From: Paralvinella palmiformis
Taxonomy: Eukaryota > Annelida > Polychaeta > Terebellida > Alvinellidae
Direction of reading: 5' to 3'
NCBI GenBank assembly: GCA_025642065.1
Contig: JAODUP010000569.1
Coordinates: 248,001 to 312,000 of the forward strand
Length of the DNA: 64,000 bases
The translations under genes and the position numbers were made by a program. The notes beneath the pieces are model-generated. The model worked only from the letters and a program-made list of their open reading frames with translations. It searched no databases and had not been told where the DNA came from. Numbering within the stretch: position 1 is the stretch's first letter; each line of letters starts with the position of its first letter. Positions 48,123 to 58,060 of the stretch are shown piece after piece.

Positions 48123-49334
48123 TCATATTGTTTCATCTGATGACCTATATCTGTTCCTGTCCAGAAGAGATCGGGTCGTCAGGTACATGCCGAACATTTC
48201 CGAAGCCAGTTCGGCTACGACCAGTTCATTCGTGTTGATGCCGATCAGTCTGAGAACTAACACGCCATCTTTACGGAGATAGTCGTTGACGTATTTTCTC
48301 GTCAGACGTTTTTCGTCTTTCTTGTCGCCTTTCAGTTTGTCCATGGCGCGGAGATGGTGTTTCACGTAGCGCACCTGATCCAGAGAGAGCGTTATCCGGA
48401 GCAGCCACGCGCACAGATTGGCCAGATTGGTGAGCGCGACGAAGACAAACCAGAACCAGATGAATATGTAGATCTTCTCGTTGAAGAGGTTTATCGGGAG
48501 TACACACTGTACGGTGTGTCTCTGGATGTTGCCCAAAGTCCTGATATAGAAGTCGCAGAGAGTCACCCGAGGGAAACGCTCCGAGGCCGTCCAGTCTTCC
48601 TCTCTAGCCAGCTTCCGGACCACCTCGTAGCCGTACAGATGATAGTCAGTGCCAAGGAAGGCGTTCAACAAGAACAACTGTCCTATGGCATTAGCGCAGT
48701 AAAGCAGCTTAACGAGGAGGTAAAGTACCACCAGGTAGTTACCATAACGTCGTCCACATATCAGACAACAAGTCCTGGAGAGGAAGTGTTTACAGTTCAC
48801 CAGACAGCCCTTCCTGTATTCCCTGGTCGAGCCGAGGTATCTGTCCAGATGTTTTGCCATGAAGCGGATCGTCTTCTCTCGTTGGTCCGTATAAGCAGTG
48901 TGCTGGAGAGTCATGGCCGCTTCGACGATGTTGTTCAGGTCGATCCCAGCCTTGTTGTTCAGGAGACGCCAGGCCATGCACGGCATATAGAACAGCAGGG
49001 ACTCGAACAACAGGATCATCGGCACCCATTGGTAGTAGCCAATGCGAGCCTTTGACTCGCCCTCGTCCGGGATAACTTTCTGCGATATGGGTACGTAGTA
49101 GGTGTTGGATACCCAACAGATCTTGTTGGTGAAGTCCTCGTGGTTGTCCGTGAACTGTGCCGGACACCAACACTGGATCGGCTCCCCGACGTATTGTTTG
49201 GTACTCACCACGATCGCGAAGATGACGAGGATGAAGGTCGTATAGCGATGGTTTAATTTGTCGACATAATCGTCGTCCGAACGCACCTTACTGTCTCCCA
49301 CTTGTCCCAAAACACCGAGTAATCTATCCATCAC
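48123..49334 (-). CDS. Innexin (gap-junction / hemichannel subunit), single exon
   Basis: A 403-residue ORF with the innexin architecture. Four membrane segments lie near residues 33-48, 104-124, 198-224 and 288-314. The family signature YYQW (100-103) precedes TM2. Extracellular loop 1 has Cys55, Cys57 and Cys73 (IQCWCPAQF...ICW), loop 2 has Cys260 and Cys277 (VTLCDF...VQCVLP). N-terminus with DDYVDKLNHRYT is typical. Innexins form intercellular channels and hemichannels in the plasma membrane of invertebrates. Starts at Met-Met; either may be used. The cytoplasmic tail is short and basic. There is no intron in the coding region. A (GA)n tract lies about 25 bases upstream of the start. Subtype cannot be assigned, as molluscs have many. 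Confidence 0.96.
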   Translation of the reverse strand: MMDRLLGVLGQVGDSKVRSDDDYVDKLNHRYTTFILVIFAIVVSTKQYVGEPIQCWCPAQFTDNHEDFTNKICWVSNTYYVPISQKVIPDEGESKARIGYYQWVPMILLFESLLFYMPCMAWRLLNNKAGIDLNNIVEAAMTLQHTAYTDQREKTIRFMAKHLDRYLGSTREYRKGCLVNCKHFLSRTCCLICGRRYGNYLVVLYLLVKLLYCANAIGQLFLLNAFLGTDYHLYGYEVVRKLAREEDWTASERFPRVTLCDFYIRTLGNIQRHTVQCVLPINLFNEKIYIFIWFWFVFVALTNLANLCAWLLRITLSLDQVRYVKHHLRAMDKLKGDKKDEKRLTRKYVNDYLRKDGVLVLRLIGINTNELVVAELASEMFGMYLTTRSLLDRNRYRSSDETI

Positions 49335-49360
49335 CGAATATTGCCACTTCCCTCACGATC

Positions 49361-49372
49361 GCTCTCTCTCTC

Positions 49373-49418
<46 letters not shown>
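49361..49418. repeat. (CT)n tract upstream of innexin
   Basis: Reads as (GA)n in the innexin direction, in the 5' leader or proximal promoter; GA tracts can be GAGA-factor-like sites or pure microsatellites. Confidence 0.9.
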
Positions 49419-49420
<2 letters not shown>

Positions 49421-51440
49421 TTTGTGATCAGCTAACTCCAGTACTCCTTAGACACGCTCCTCGTTTATTTTCATGCATGAACATGTATATTCTTGCCAAA
49501 GAAAACTCCTGAATTGTACACGATCTTCAGGGCGATACGTTGCCCATTTACATTCTTGTGATCAGTACGACTTCTCGGGCTCATTTCATCTCCACCTACT
49601 GTATACTGTTGAAATGATTGTGTGCATGCTCTAAAAACAAAATTACATTAACAATGGTTTAGATTCATATCATAATTGAACTTCAACACAAAATGGTCAC
49701 GATAATTACAATGAAACCTGTATATGGCACTCTTACTTACAGTCAGGACGAATAAATCCTTGACTAAATACGATCCATGACATTTTAAGAAATCTTTGAT
49801 AACATCGACAGTTAACTAGAGCAGGGCGCTTAAAAAATGAAAGCTTCGGTCAGTTTGTCGGTCTATTTCATATCTGGCCAGCTTTTCTTACTATGAAATG
49901 CCGCAAGTTATTAACCAGCTGCTTAATCGTTGCTGATTAAAACCACGGAGAGACATTGTTGGACAATGAAAACATGGCCACGTGCTAGTTTCGCTATAAT
50001 ATCGATACCAATAAGCCTGCCTTAAGCACAGCATAAACTATGGCTTTTCAGGCCATTGTTGTCACCCATGTTGTTGGGTATATCATTATAACTCGTAGAT
50101 TAACTCTTTGAGATTATACTTTGTCGCGTAGGAGTAAAACTCTTTACATACGTTCAGAATTAAGCTGTCGCTGCCGATAACATATCACAGAAGCTCATAT
50201 AGTGATAACTTTAGTGACATTACTCCTAGTGGCGACTTGTAATGACGTGTACTAGAATAATATTACACGAATCTTTAAGACATGATTGTTGATGCGATGA
50301 GTGGATTGGGTTTTATTATAAATACTATTAATATGAAGCAGTTTCTTATCTAAGTAACAAATGGCTTACCTGTTAAGTAACACCATACTTTGAAGTTTTT
50401 CAATGTAATATATATTTGTCTTGTTGGTAGTTCCCTACGGGTTCCTAAGAATGAGTTCTTCTCAGGTTCAGACTAGTCTTCGGTGGCGTCTTCAATGCGC
50501 TATTGACTACTCAATGACGTGTACCTGATTTGTTGGTGTTTTGTGTAAATAATCAATCTTCTATTACAGGAATCATTGGTAATGTTTGCGATCGATAATT
50601 TCTGGGCTAACGGACGAAGCACCTATGTTGTTATGTGTGTACTGTAGCTAGCGTTGAAGGATCAACTTACCTGTACAATAAGCTTCTCTTATATACATAA
50701 GTATCCATGTTTGACTACAATGTCTGCTTAACGGGTAGCTCTATTACACATTCCGTTCTGTTTATTAACTAGTTCTGACCCAAGGAATAAAACTCGGTGC
50801 CGTTCATTATTGGAATGCACTTTATAATCGAATTAGACCGGATTGAATTACTGATTCAAATTAATTGTCATGTCGATGTGGGTCATTCGGACAAAACAAA
50901 ACAAAACAAAAGCCTCTTTATTTCACTTAAACTGAAATCATATTAAAAAAATATATTTAACGTTTTAGCAATAGAATTGATAGTAGATTTTAGAATGTGT
51001 CTCCACTTACTCGGTCTAATCTATATTATATACAACTAAACTGTGATAGGTTTGCTAGTGTTTGATTAACCAGTAGGCACTACAGTAACGTCTCACCGAA
51101 CCCTAGTGTCCACATCGTATGTTTGTGTATCATTGAACCACTCCTAAAATCGGCCACGAATTAGCCCGTCTAACTTAGTGCGAGTGAGGGAAACGTGTTA
51201 GGTGAATTATTAATCCAAATCTAAACCAACACCAAATCTTCTACACCATACAATCATCCTTATGCGGTTCCGATAACAAATCCATAACTCTTGTCGAAGA
51301 TTGTGACACTCTTAATGCAATTTGCGGACAAGAACGAAGACTACTAAGCTGTAACAATGACGAGACGGCAGATTGGAATACTTCTCAGGAAATGATGGAA
51401 CATTTTACAATAGTAAATAAATAAATTTATTAATTTATAA
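49419..51440. other. Intergenic DNA upstream of innexin
   Basis: No gene seen. Includes a short (AAAAC)n run near 50893. The innexin promoter should lie at its left end but no motif is convincing. Confidence 0.5.
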
Positions 51441-51962
51441 ATCACATACTAGATCAGGTAGAAAATGAAAAAGACTTGGGAGTCACAGTGGACTGTAATC
51501 TCAGTTTTGAAAACTATATAATGGGAAAAGTTAGTAAGGAAAATCAGATGATGGGATTAATAAGGAGATCCTTTGTATACCTGGATACAGAAAATGTCAC
51601 AAGATTGTACAAAGCAATAGTCAGACCACATCTAGAATATGCCAACTCGGTGTGGATGCCGAGAAGGAAGAAGGACACAATAACCTTGGGCAATGTTCAG
51701 AGGCGGGCAACCAAGTTGGTTCCAGGTCTACGAGATCTAAATTACCCGATAGGCTGAAAATATTAAATCTACCAACTTTGGTCTATGGACGCCTAAGAGG
51801 CGATATGATTGAAATGTTTAAGATGGTCTCTGGGGCATAGGATAAGCAAGTGATGTCAGCTATAGTTACAGCAGAAGAGGGTTTCTATCAAACAAGAGGG
51901 TATAGCTATAAGCTGGCAAGAAACCATAAGAAGACTGAGACAACACTACTTTAGGGAAAGGA
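51441..51962 (+). mobile_element. CR1-like LINE fragment (ORF2 C-terminal part)
   Basis: Encodes KDLGVTVDCNLSFENYI...RLYKAIVRPHLEYANSVW...VQRRATKLVPGLRDL, then, after a frameshift, LKILNLPTLVYGRLRGDMIEMFK. This is the region after the reverse-transcriptase palm of CR1/Jockey-type elements. Broken by a frameshift and stops, truncated on both ends. Confidence 0.9.
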
Positions 51963-53127
51963 TAATATGTCTCTGGTTTCGATCCTATCTGGAACAACGC
52001 TCCCACAGAGTGTTTGTTCATGGTATTTTATCTGACGTTCAGTTTTTGTTATCTGGTGTATCACAGGGTTCAGTTCTTGGTCCTCTGGTTTTCACCATGT
52101 ATACCCGTCCTCTTGGGATAGTTGTGCAGCGATATGGGGTTAAATGTCACTTGTATGCTGATGACACACAGCTGTATATATCACTAGATCACGACAATGG
52201 GGAATTTAGAACATTGTATTGCTGATATTCAGCTACGGATGACTCAAAACCTTCTATGTCTAAATGATAATAAAACAAATATTATATATTTTGTATCACC
52301 ACATTGTGTTAAATCCCTAAATACACGAGCATTACAGATGGGTGCATCTTCGATTACCCCTAATGGGTCAGTAAAAAATCTAGGGGTTATTTTTGACCAA
52401 TGTATTAACATGTATGAACATGTGAGACTAGTAGGCCAAGCTTAAGAACATCCACTGTTTAAAAGGATTCTTGACACAAGAAACACTTGTAACTGTAGTC
52501 TATGCCTTTGTTAATCTGATATAAACTATTGTAATTCCCTGTTACATGGCACTTGTGCTTATAACATGAATCGCCTTCAGCAAATAGTGAAGCTCGCATA
52601 CTGACAAATACCCGAAAAGATGATCAAATTACCCCAATTCTTCAAAAACTACATTGGCTACCTCTTAGACAGTATATTCATTTTAAGATTTATTAATAAC
52701 TTATACGACTATTAATCATATGGCACCAGAATACCTGTGTGAACTGGTGTCCATTAGAAAGTCATCCCGAAACCCCAGGTCATCCAGTCAGATACTATTG
52801 CATGTGCCAGTGTCTCGGCTCAAATAATATGGTGATTGTGCATTTAGTGTTGCAGCCCCCATTTTGTAGAATAATTACCGGCAGATATTAGAAATGCGTC
52901 GTCTCTTGAAAATTTTAAATCCGTTCTCAGAACAAACTTGTTCAAGGTCGCTTTCACAGATAAATAATAATTATCTTTTAAATCACTTACAGGGTTTTTT
53001 ACAGACATATTATTTGGGGTATTATTATATTACATATTATTTGTACAGCGCCTTTGAATGGGTCCTACTAGTAAGGGTGCTTTATTAAATATACAATATT
53101 GTTATTATTATTATTATTATTATTATG
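51963..53127 (+). mobile_element. L2-like LINE fragment (RT C-terminal half and 3' UTR)
   Basis: Begins WFRSYLEQRSHRVFV, includes SGVSQGSVLGPLVFT and the catalytic YADDTQLYISL box, then, across several frameshifts, HWLPLRQ, HMAPEYLCEL and APILWN-LPADIRN, the C-terminal signature of L2-type elements. It ends TTGTACAGCGCCTTTGAATGG with an (ATT)n tail. Abuts the CR1 fragment with no gap, same orientation. Confidence 0.9.
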
Positions 53128-53188
53128 GCTTAGTCATGGCATAGAATCATGACTTATAAGCGAAGTTGTAGTAATTAGACAGAATAAC

Positions 53189-53288
53189 ACGCACACGCAC
53201 ACACGCGCGCACACACACACACTCACACACACATTCACACAAACGCACACACATACATACATACATACATACATTCATACACGCACGT

Positions 53289-53328
<40 letters not shown>

Positions 53329-53359
53329 AAACATTATATATATATATATATATATATAC
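53189..53359. repeat. (CA)n, (CATA)n and (TA)n cluster
   Basis: About 170 bases of CA-type repeats with a CATA block and a terminal TA tract. Confidence 0.95.
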
Positions 53360-53526
53360 GCAAAATGTTGGAGACTTCAATAGGGTTCAGAAGTTATCTT
53401 CTTTCTTCGTGGAGATTCCAATACAGGTATAGAAGTGACCATCTTTCTTCATATCGACAAGGATCTATTATTTTTGGTTAAGCTGACTTTGAAAATATAT
53501 AATAAAAGCCCCTTACTAGCAGCAGT

Positions 53527-53528
<2 letters not shown>

Positions 53529-53583
<55 letters not shown>

Positions 53584-53610
53584 TTGATGGTGATGATGAT
53601 GATGATAATA
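53529..53610. repeat. (AAT)n(GAT)n microsatellite
   Basis: About 17 AAT units followed by GAT units. Confidence 0.95.
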
Positions 53611-54156
53611 TTTTATAAAGTAACTTAATCACTGTGGGTTGCTATAATATAATCAGGTAACTTATTGTACGACTTGATTAACAAAGATGTTGTGTGCGTG
53701 CTTGTGTACGTGCGTGCTTGTGTACATGCGTGCTTGTGTACATGCGTTGGACTAGCTTTATATTTTTATCATTTTGATACGAATAGGCTCCGAGTTTCTT
53801 ATTTCATAACAGGTGTACTAAAATATATAATTTATCTATTTCTCGATTCCAAAAGTATCATCTAATATAAGATCAAGATTTGTTACAGATATTGAAGAAT
53901 TTATATAACTGGATTCTATCTGAAGACGAATATTTTCAGTGCGATGATAAAATGGCTATTCATGTACATGTGTTAAATTTATTGATACATCATTCATGCA
54001 TTTTTCGCTGGATAAATATAAATATTAAGAGGCTAATTTGAAAATCTTGTGGTTGTAAAGATACTTGGATCTGCCAAACGTGTTGAGTCCCTAATGCTCG
54101 CCAATCTTCTATTCCATCGGTAGCCATTGCCCAATTGCCCGTGTATTTATATTTAC

Positions 54157-54552
54157 TAAACATATCTGACCTTAAGTAACCAGGAAAAAATCAACTAAAA
54201 CATATCTGACCTAAAGTAACCAGGAACAAAAATCAACTAAAACATATCTAACCTAAAGTAACCAGAAAAAAATCAACTAAAACATATCTAACCTAAAGTA
54301 ACCAGGAAAAAAATCAACTAAAACATATCTGACCTAAAGTAACCAGGAACAAAAATCAACTAAAACATATCTAACCTAAAGTAACCAGAAAAAATCAACT
54401 AAAACATATCTAACCTAAAGTAACCAGGAAAAAAATCAACTAAAACATATCTGACCTAAACTAACCAGGAAAAAATCAACTAAAACATATCTAAGCTAAT
54501 GTAACCAGGAAAAAATCAGCTAAGACATATCTGACCTAATGTAACCAGGAAG
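54157..54552. repeat. Minisatellite, about 41-bp unit, ten copies
   Basis: Unit ACATATCTGACCTAAAGTAA then CCAGGAAAAAATCAACTAAA. Copies 2-4 and 5-7 share the same order of variants (GACC/GGAAC, AACC/AGAA, AACC/GGAA), showing a three-unit higher-order repeat. Confidence 0.93.
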
Positions 54553-54767
54553 CAAATCTGATTACAATAGGAAGACTAAAACCATTCATTAATGTACGAC
54601 AGTTGTGTGGACCAGAAAAATATTATAAATTTTGGACACATTATTGTAGGTACTCATAAAACGGAATGAAATCATTGATCTACTTATGACTCACTATTAA
54701 AGATTTTATACACTGGTCTGCTCTGGGATAATAATAATAATATAAACATCCATGTTAAATAATAGAG

Positions 54768-54769
<2 letters not shown>

Positions 54770-54815
<46 letters not shown>

Positions 54816-54817
54816 TT

Positions 54818-54862
<45 letters not shown>
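54770..54862. repeat. (CT)n(TA)n microsatellite
   Basis: About 20 CT units, then about 20 TA units. Confidence 0.95.
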
Positions 54863-54864
<2 letters not shown>

Positions 54865-55069
54865 GCTGACATTGTTTAACATATAGTATCTTTGGACGGA
54901 TATCTTCAATCGTAGAAACACTGCCATAGAGTCACTGACTAGCATGTATTGTGTTTGATGTTGTGAGTTGTTAAATAAACGTGATAATCAAATATAATTT
55001 TACATTTGTAGAGAAGTATAAATACAAACATACTGGACAATTATAATTATAGTTGATTTACTGATGTTT

Positions 55070-55240
55070 TCAAAATAGATTCAGCCAGGGAGTGACAGAC
55101 GATTAGAACGGGTTACCAGTACACGTAGTAGACAGTCCCGCATTAAATACATTCAAGTCCCAATTAGACAAGAATTGAAGTTTTTAACAGGTTGTGCCAT
55201 CACTAATCCGTAGATCTGGTATCAAGGTATCAAGATACCG
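55070..55240 (+). mobile_element. CR1-like LINE 3' end
   Basis: Encodes GLPVHVVDSPALNTFKSQLD near the C-terminus of a CR1 ORF2, then a short 3' UTR ending in GGTATCAAGGTATCAAG. Severely 5'-truncated. Confidence 0.75.
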
Positions 55241-55314
55241 TTTTCACGCTGTCCTACAGCTAGACTACACTGATATCCAATACACGAATATTATACCTTG
55301 ATACCTTGATACCA
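55217..55314. repeat. 18-bp inverted repeat at LINE tail-to-tail junction
   Basis: TGGTATCAAGGTATCAAG at 55217-55234 and its exact reverse complement at 55297-55314, 62 bases apart. Explained by the opposed (GGTATCAA)n ends of two LINEs. Confidence 0.85.
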
Positions 55315-56333
55315 TATATACGGAATTAAAAGGAAATACCTGTTGTAGTATTCCTGTCCTTTTGGGTTGTATTTCTGGACTGCATATATCTCATTTTATC
55401 ATGCCAATCTATAGCGCTGCCCTTTCCAAAATTTGCCCAAATTTGACTTGAAGCTGTTCAGACTAGCACAAGATATCACATATTCAGGCAGGGAGTTCCA
55501 GTCATGAACTGCTTTTTGTCTAAAGACACTTCTCAGATCAAGCCTGCATCGACTCTTGAACACTTTTTGACTGTGGCCTCTGGTGTTGTTTTTAGGTGGG
55601 AAGATAAAGAAGTTTTCGGGATCTAGCCTGTCGTCCATATCATTCGTAATCTTAAATACATGGATCATATCCCCTCGTCGCCTTCTAAAGTCCAAAGATG
55701 GCAGCTTTAGGAATTTAAGCCGGTCCTTCTCTGTACTTTCCAACCTCTAGTTTGTCTCCTCTGTACCTCGGATACCAGATCACAGTTTCTCACGGTCCTC
55801 ATGTCCTCTGATAGCTTTAAGCAGTTTGGTGTCATCCGCAAATATCTTAGTGATACTGGTCACTGCATTTGGCAAGTCGTTTATGAATAATATATGGTCT
55901 AAAACACTACACTGGTGGATACTACTAAGAACTTCCGACCATGATGACATCATTCCATTTACTGTACCTCTTTGTTTTCGATTCACCAGAAAGCTTTTGA
56001 TCCAGTCCTTTATGTGGTTTCCTATACCGTATGCATCTAACTTTGACAGCAGCATTTTATGGTGGACAGAGTCGAACAGCTTCTTGAAGTCGAGATAAAT
56101 GACATCTAATGGGGCTCCGGTGTCCATCAGTTCAGTCCATAGCTCAATCGTGATCAGTAGTTGAGTCGCACCTGATCGACCTGGTACAAATCCATGCTGT
56201 TCGTCGCAGAATAAACTGTTTTCCATCATGTGGCTTACAATCTGGTCTCTTACTCGGGTCTCCATCAATCTTCCAGCAACGGACGTAAATCTGATAGGTG
56301 TATAATTTCCTACAGCGTTTGTGATGATGAGGT

Positions 56334-56513
56334 GATGATGATGATGATTGATGTTTTACGGCCACTTTTGTGCACAAGGTAGGCTAAATGGGCCGAGCGG
56401 CCTCCAAAGGTAATGAGACGAAGTGAAAGACGAAACAACATTCAGATATGCCCACGCCGGGACAGGTAGTGTCTGTGGTCCAACACGCTACCGCTAGACC
56501 ACGGAGGCACCCC
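56334..56513 (-). mobile_element. SINE family A nested in the CR1-like LINE
   Basis: Complete minus-strand copy with flanking direct repeats TTGTGATGATGAGGT (56319-56333) and TTGTGAGGATGAGGT (56514-56528), 14 of 15 identical. It separates the LINE endonuclease from the RT. Confidence 0.9.
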
Positions 56514-57310
56514 TTGTGAGGATGAGGTCCAGGACATTAGAGTTCTGTCCATGACAGTACCTAGTAGGCTCTCTCTTATATGCTGATGTAGAGATACATC
56601 ATGAACTGTATCAATACATTTCTGGTTTGTGTGCTGGCTACATTTCGTTGTGGTGGTGGTACTCCAGTCGACGTTTGGCTAATTGAAGTCTCCTACTATC
56701 ATGAGATAAGTTGGTTTTAAGGATGATATTCTGTGTAATAGATCATACATGGTCATATCATTTTCAATACTGCTCGAGGGGCTACGATATATACATCCAA
56801 ATAGTAGTTTATCATTACCATATAGATTCATGGACAACAATAGACATTCGTTGAAGTCGGAGGCTATATTAATTTCAGTGGTATGTTCAGTTAGTTTTTC
56901 TGTTATATATATGGCAATACCTTTCGATGTTTCCTGGTGTACTAGGTTAGAATATGTGACGTGTAGTTGTCGGCTCTAAGCTGTATTTTGGCTTTAATTA
57001 AGTGAATATAATAATGTCTGCTTTGTTGTCAGATTTTGTTTGTCAATGTATCATCATTTATATACAGTATTTTCATATATTTTATGGTCTTATGTTTATC
57101 TTTACTTTTTGTCTTGTCTAGTCATTCTGTCTTCGTTTCTTCCATTAGTGACTATAAGTGGAGGCACTGGGTTCTGTTTGGTCAGGCATCGGCTGTGCTG
57201 TTGTAGTGTGTCTTTGTGTACGTGATGTAAGTTTTACAATTTTGTTTCCTCTTATTGCTAAGTTATCTTATCCTTCATCTCTTCTTTTTTCAGCTGTTCC
57301 CCCAGTGTTC

Positions 57311-57312
<2 letters not shown>

Positions 57313-57366
<54 letters not shown>
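57313..57366. repeat. (CT)n microsatellite inside LINE
   Basis: About 27 CT units between ORF1 and ORF2 remnants of the CR1-like element. Confidence 0.95.
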
Positions 57367-57370
<4 letters not shown>

Positions 57371-58060
57371 GGAGTGAGATCTGGGCATATGCATACACTA
57401 GCCCAATTTTCTGTGTTTCTGAGGTTTTTTTATGCTGCTAGTATCACTCTTTTCCTGACTGGCGTATCCAGGGTAGCAAGGATCAGGCTGGGTTTTATGC
57501 CTTTATTCTGTCCTCGCTCTCCTAGCCGTATTGCTTCAGTAATCTCCACTCCATCAATATTTAGTCCGTTCTCAATGCGGTTCTGTACTGACTGTGTGTC
57601 ATCTCTGTTTCTGCCAGGTAGGTCCTGCACTTCACTTTCAGGTATATTGTGAATAATAAGATATTATTCTTCCTTCTCTCTCGATCGGGATATTCATCGA
57701 ACAACTTAACTGTACCCCATTCTGCTGGTGTGATCCCTGTCGTAGGCTGGTGTGTGACAGTGTGGAATGTTCCTTCAGCTGCATCCTTGACCACTTCGGC
57801 ATAGGATTTCACAACTTGCTCATTTTGGGCTATAACTTTATCCACACGTTCTTCCAGAATAGTCATCGTCTTCGAGGCGTGATCCCCAGGCACTGATATT
57901 GTCTGGCTTTTCTGTTTTGTCAAAGTGTATGCTGTTAGATTTACAAACCGTGGTAATAGCTGGCTCACGTGTAGTGCAGTACCAATCCAAGCTTCCTCAT
58001 TTACCCAGAATTTTGTGGACATCAGGTGGCAGGCAGGTGGGTATATTCTGGGCACTCTTA

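Larger units (their letters stand above)
55297..58060 (-). mobile_element. CR1-like LINE, both ORFs recognisable, decayed
   Basis: Minus strand, from 58060 down: an ORF1 piece with a PHD-like segment (PACHLMSTKFWVNEEAW), a helical stretch and an RRM-like part (RRKNNILLF... RLGERGQNKGIKPSLI, after a frameshift); a (GA)n expansion; an endonuclease part (GIAIYITEKL, LLFGCIYRSPSSS, YLMIVGDFN, NVLDLILT); and RT (NYTPIRFTSVAGRLMET, DEQHGFVPGRSG, YLDFKKLFDSVHH, IFADDTKLL). The C-terminus LPSLDFRRRRGDMIHVFK ends near 55399. Internal deletions remove the endonuclease-RT linker and part of the RT after the catalytic box. The 3' end carries GGTATCAA repeats. Confidence 0.88.

Noticed and set aside
48354..49055. 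233-codon ORF on the + strand
   Set aside because: It is antisense to the innexin coding exon and has no family likeness of its own.
54157..54552. CRISPR-like array
   Set aside because: Units are contiguous without unique spacers and the DNA is animal nuclear DNA; it is a minisatellite.
55217..55314. DNA transposon terminal inverted repeats
   Set aside because: The inverted repeat is formed by the ends of two opposed LINEs; nothing transposase-like lies between the arms.
57158..57652. 164-codon + strand ORF
   Set aside because: It runs antisense through LINE remnants and a (CT)n tract; the poly-SL segment is the microsatellite.
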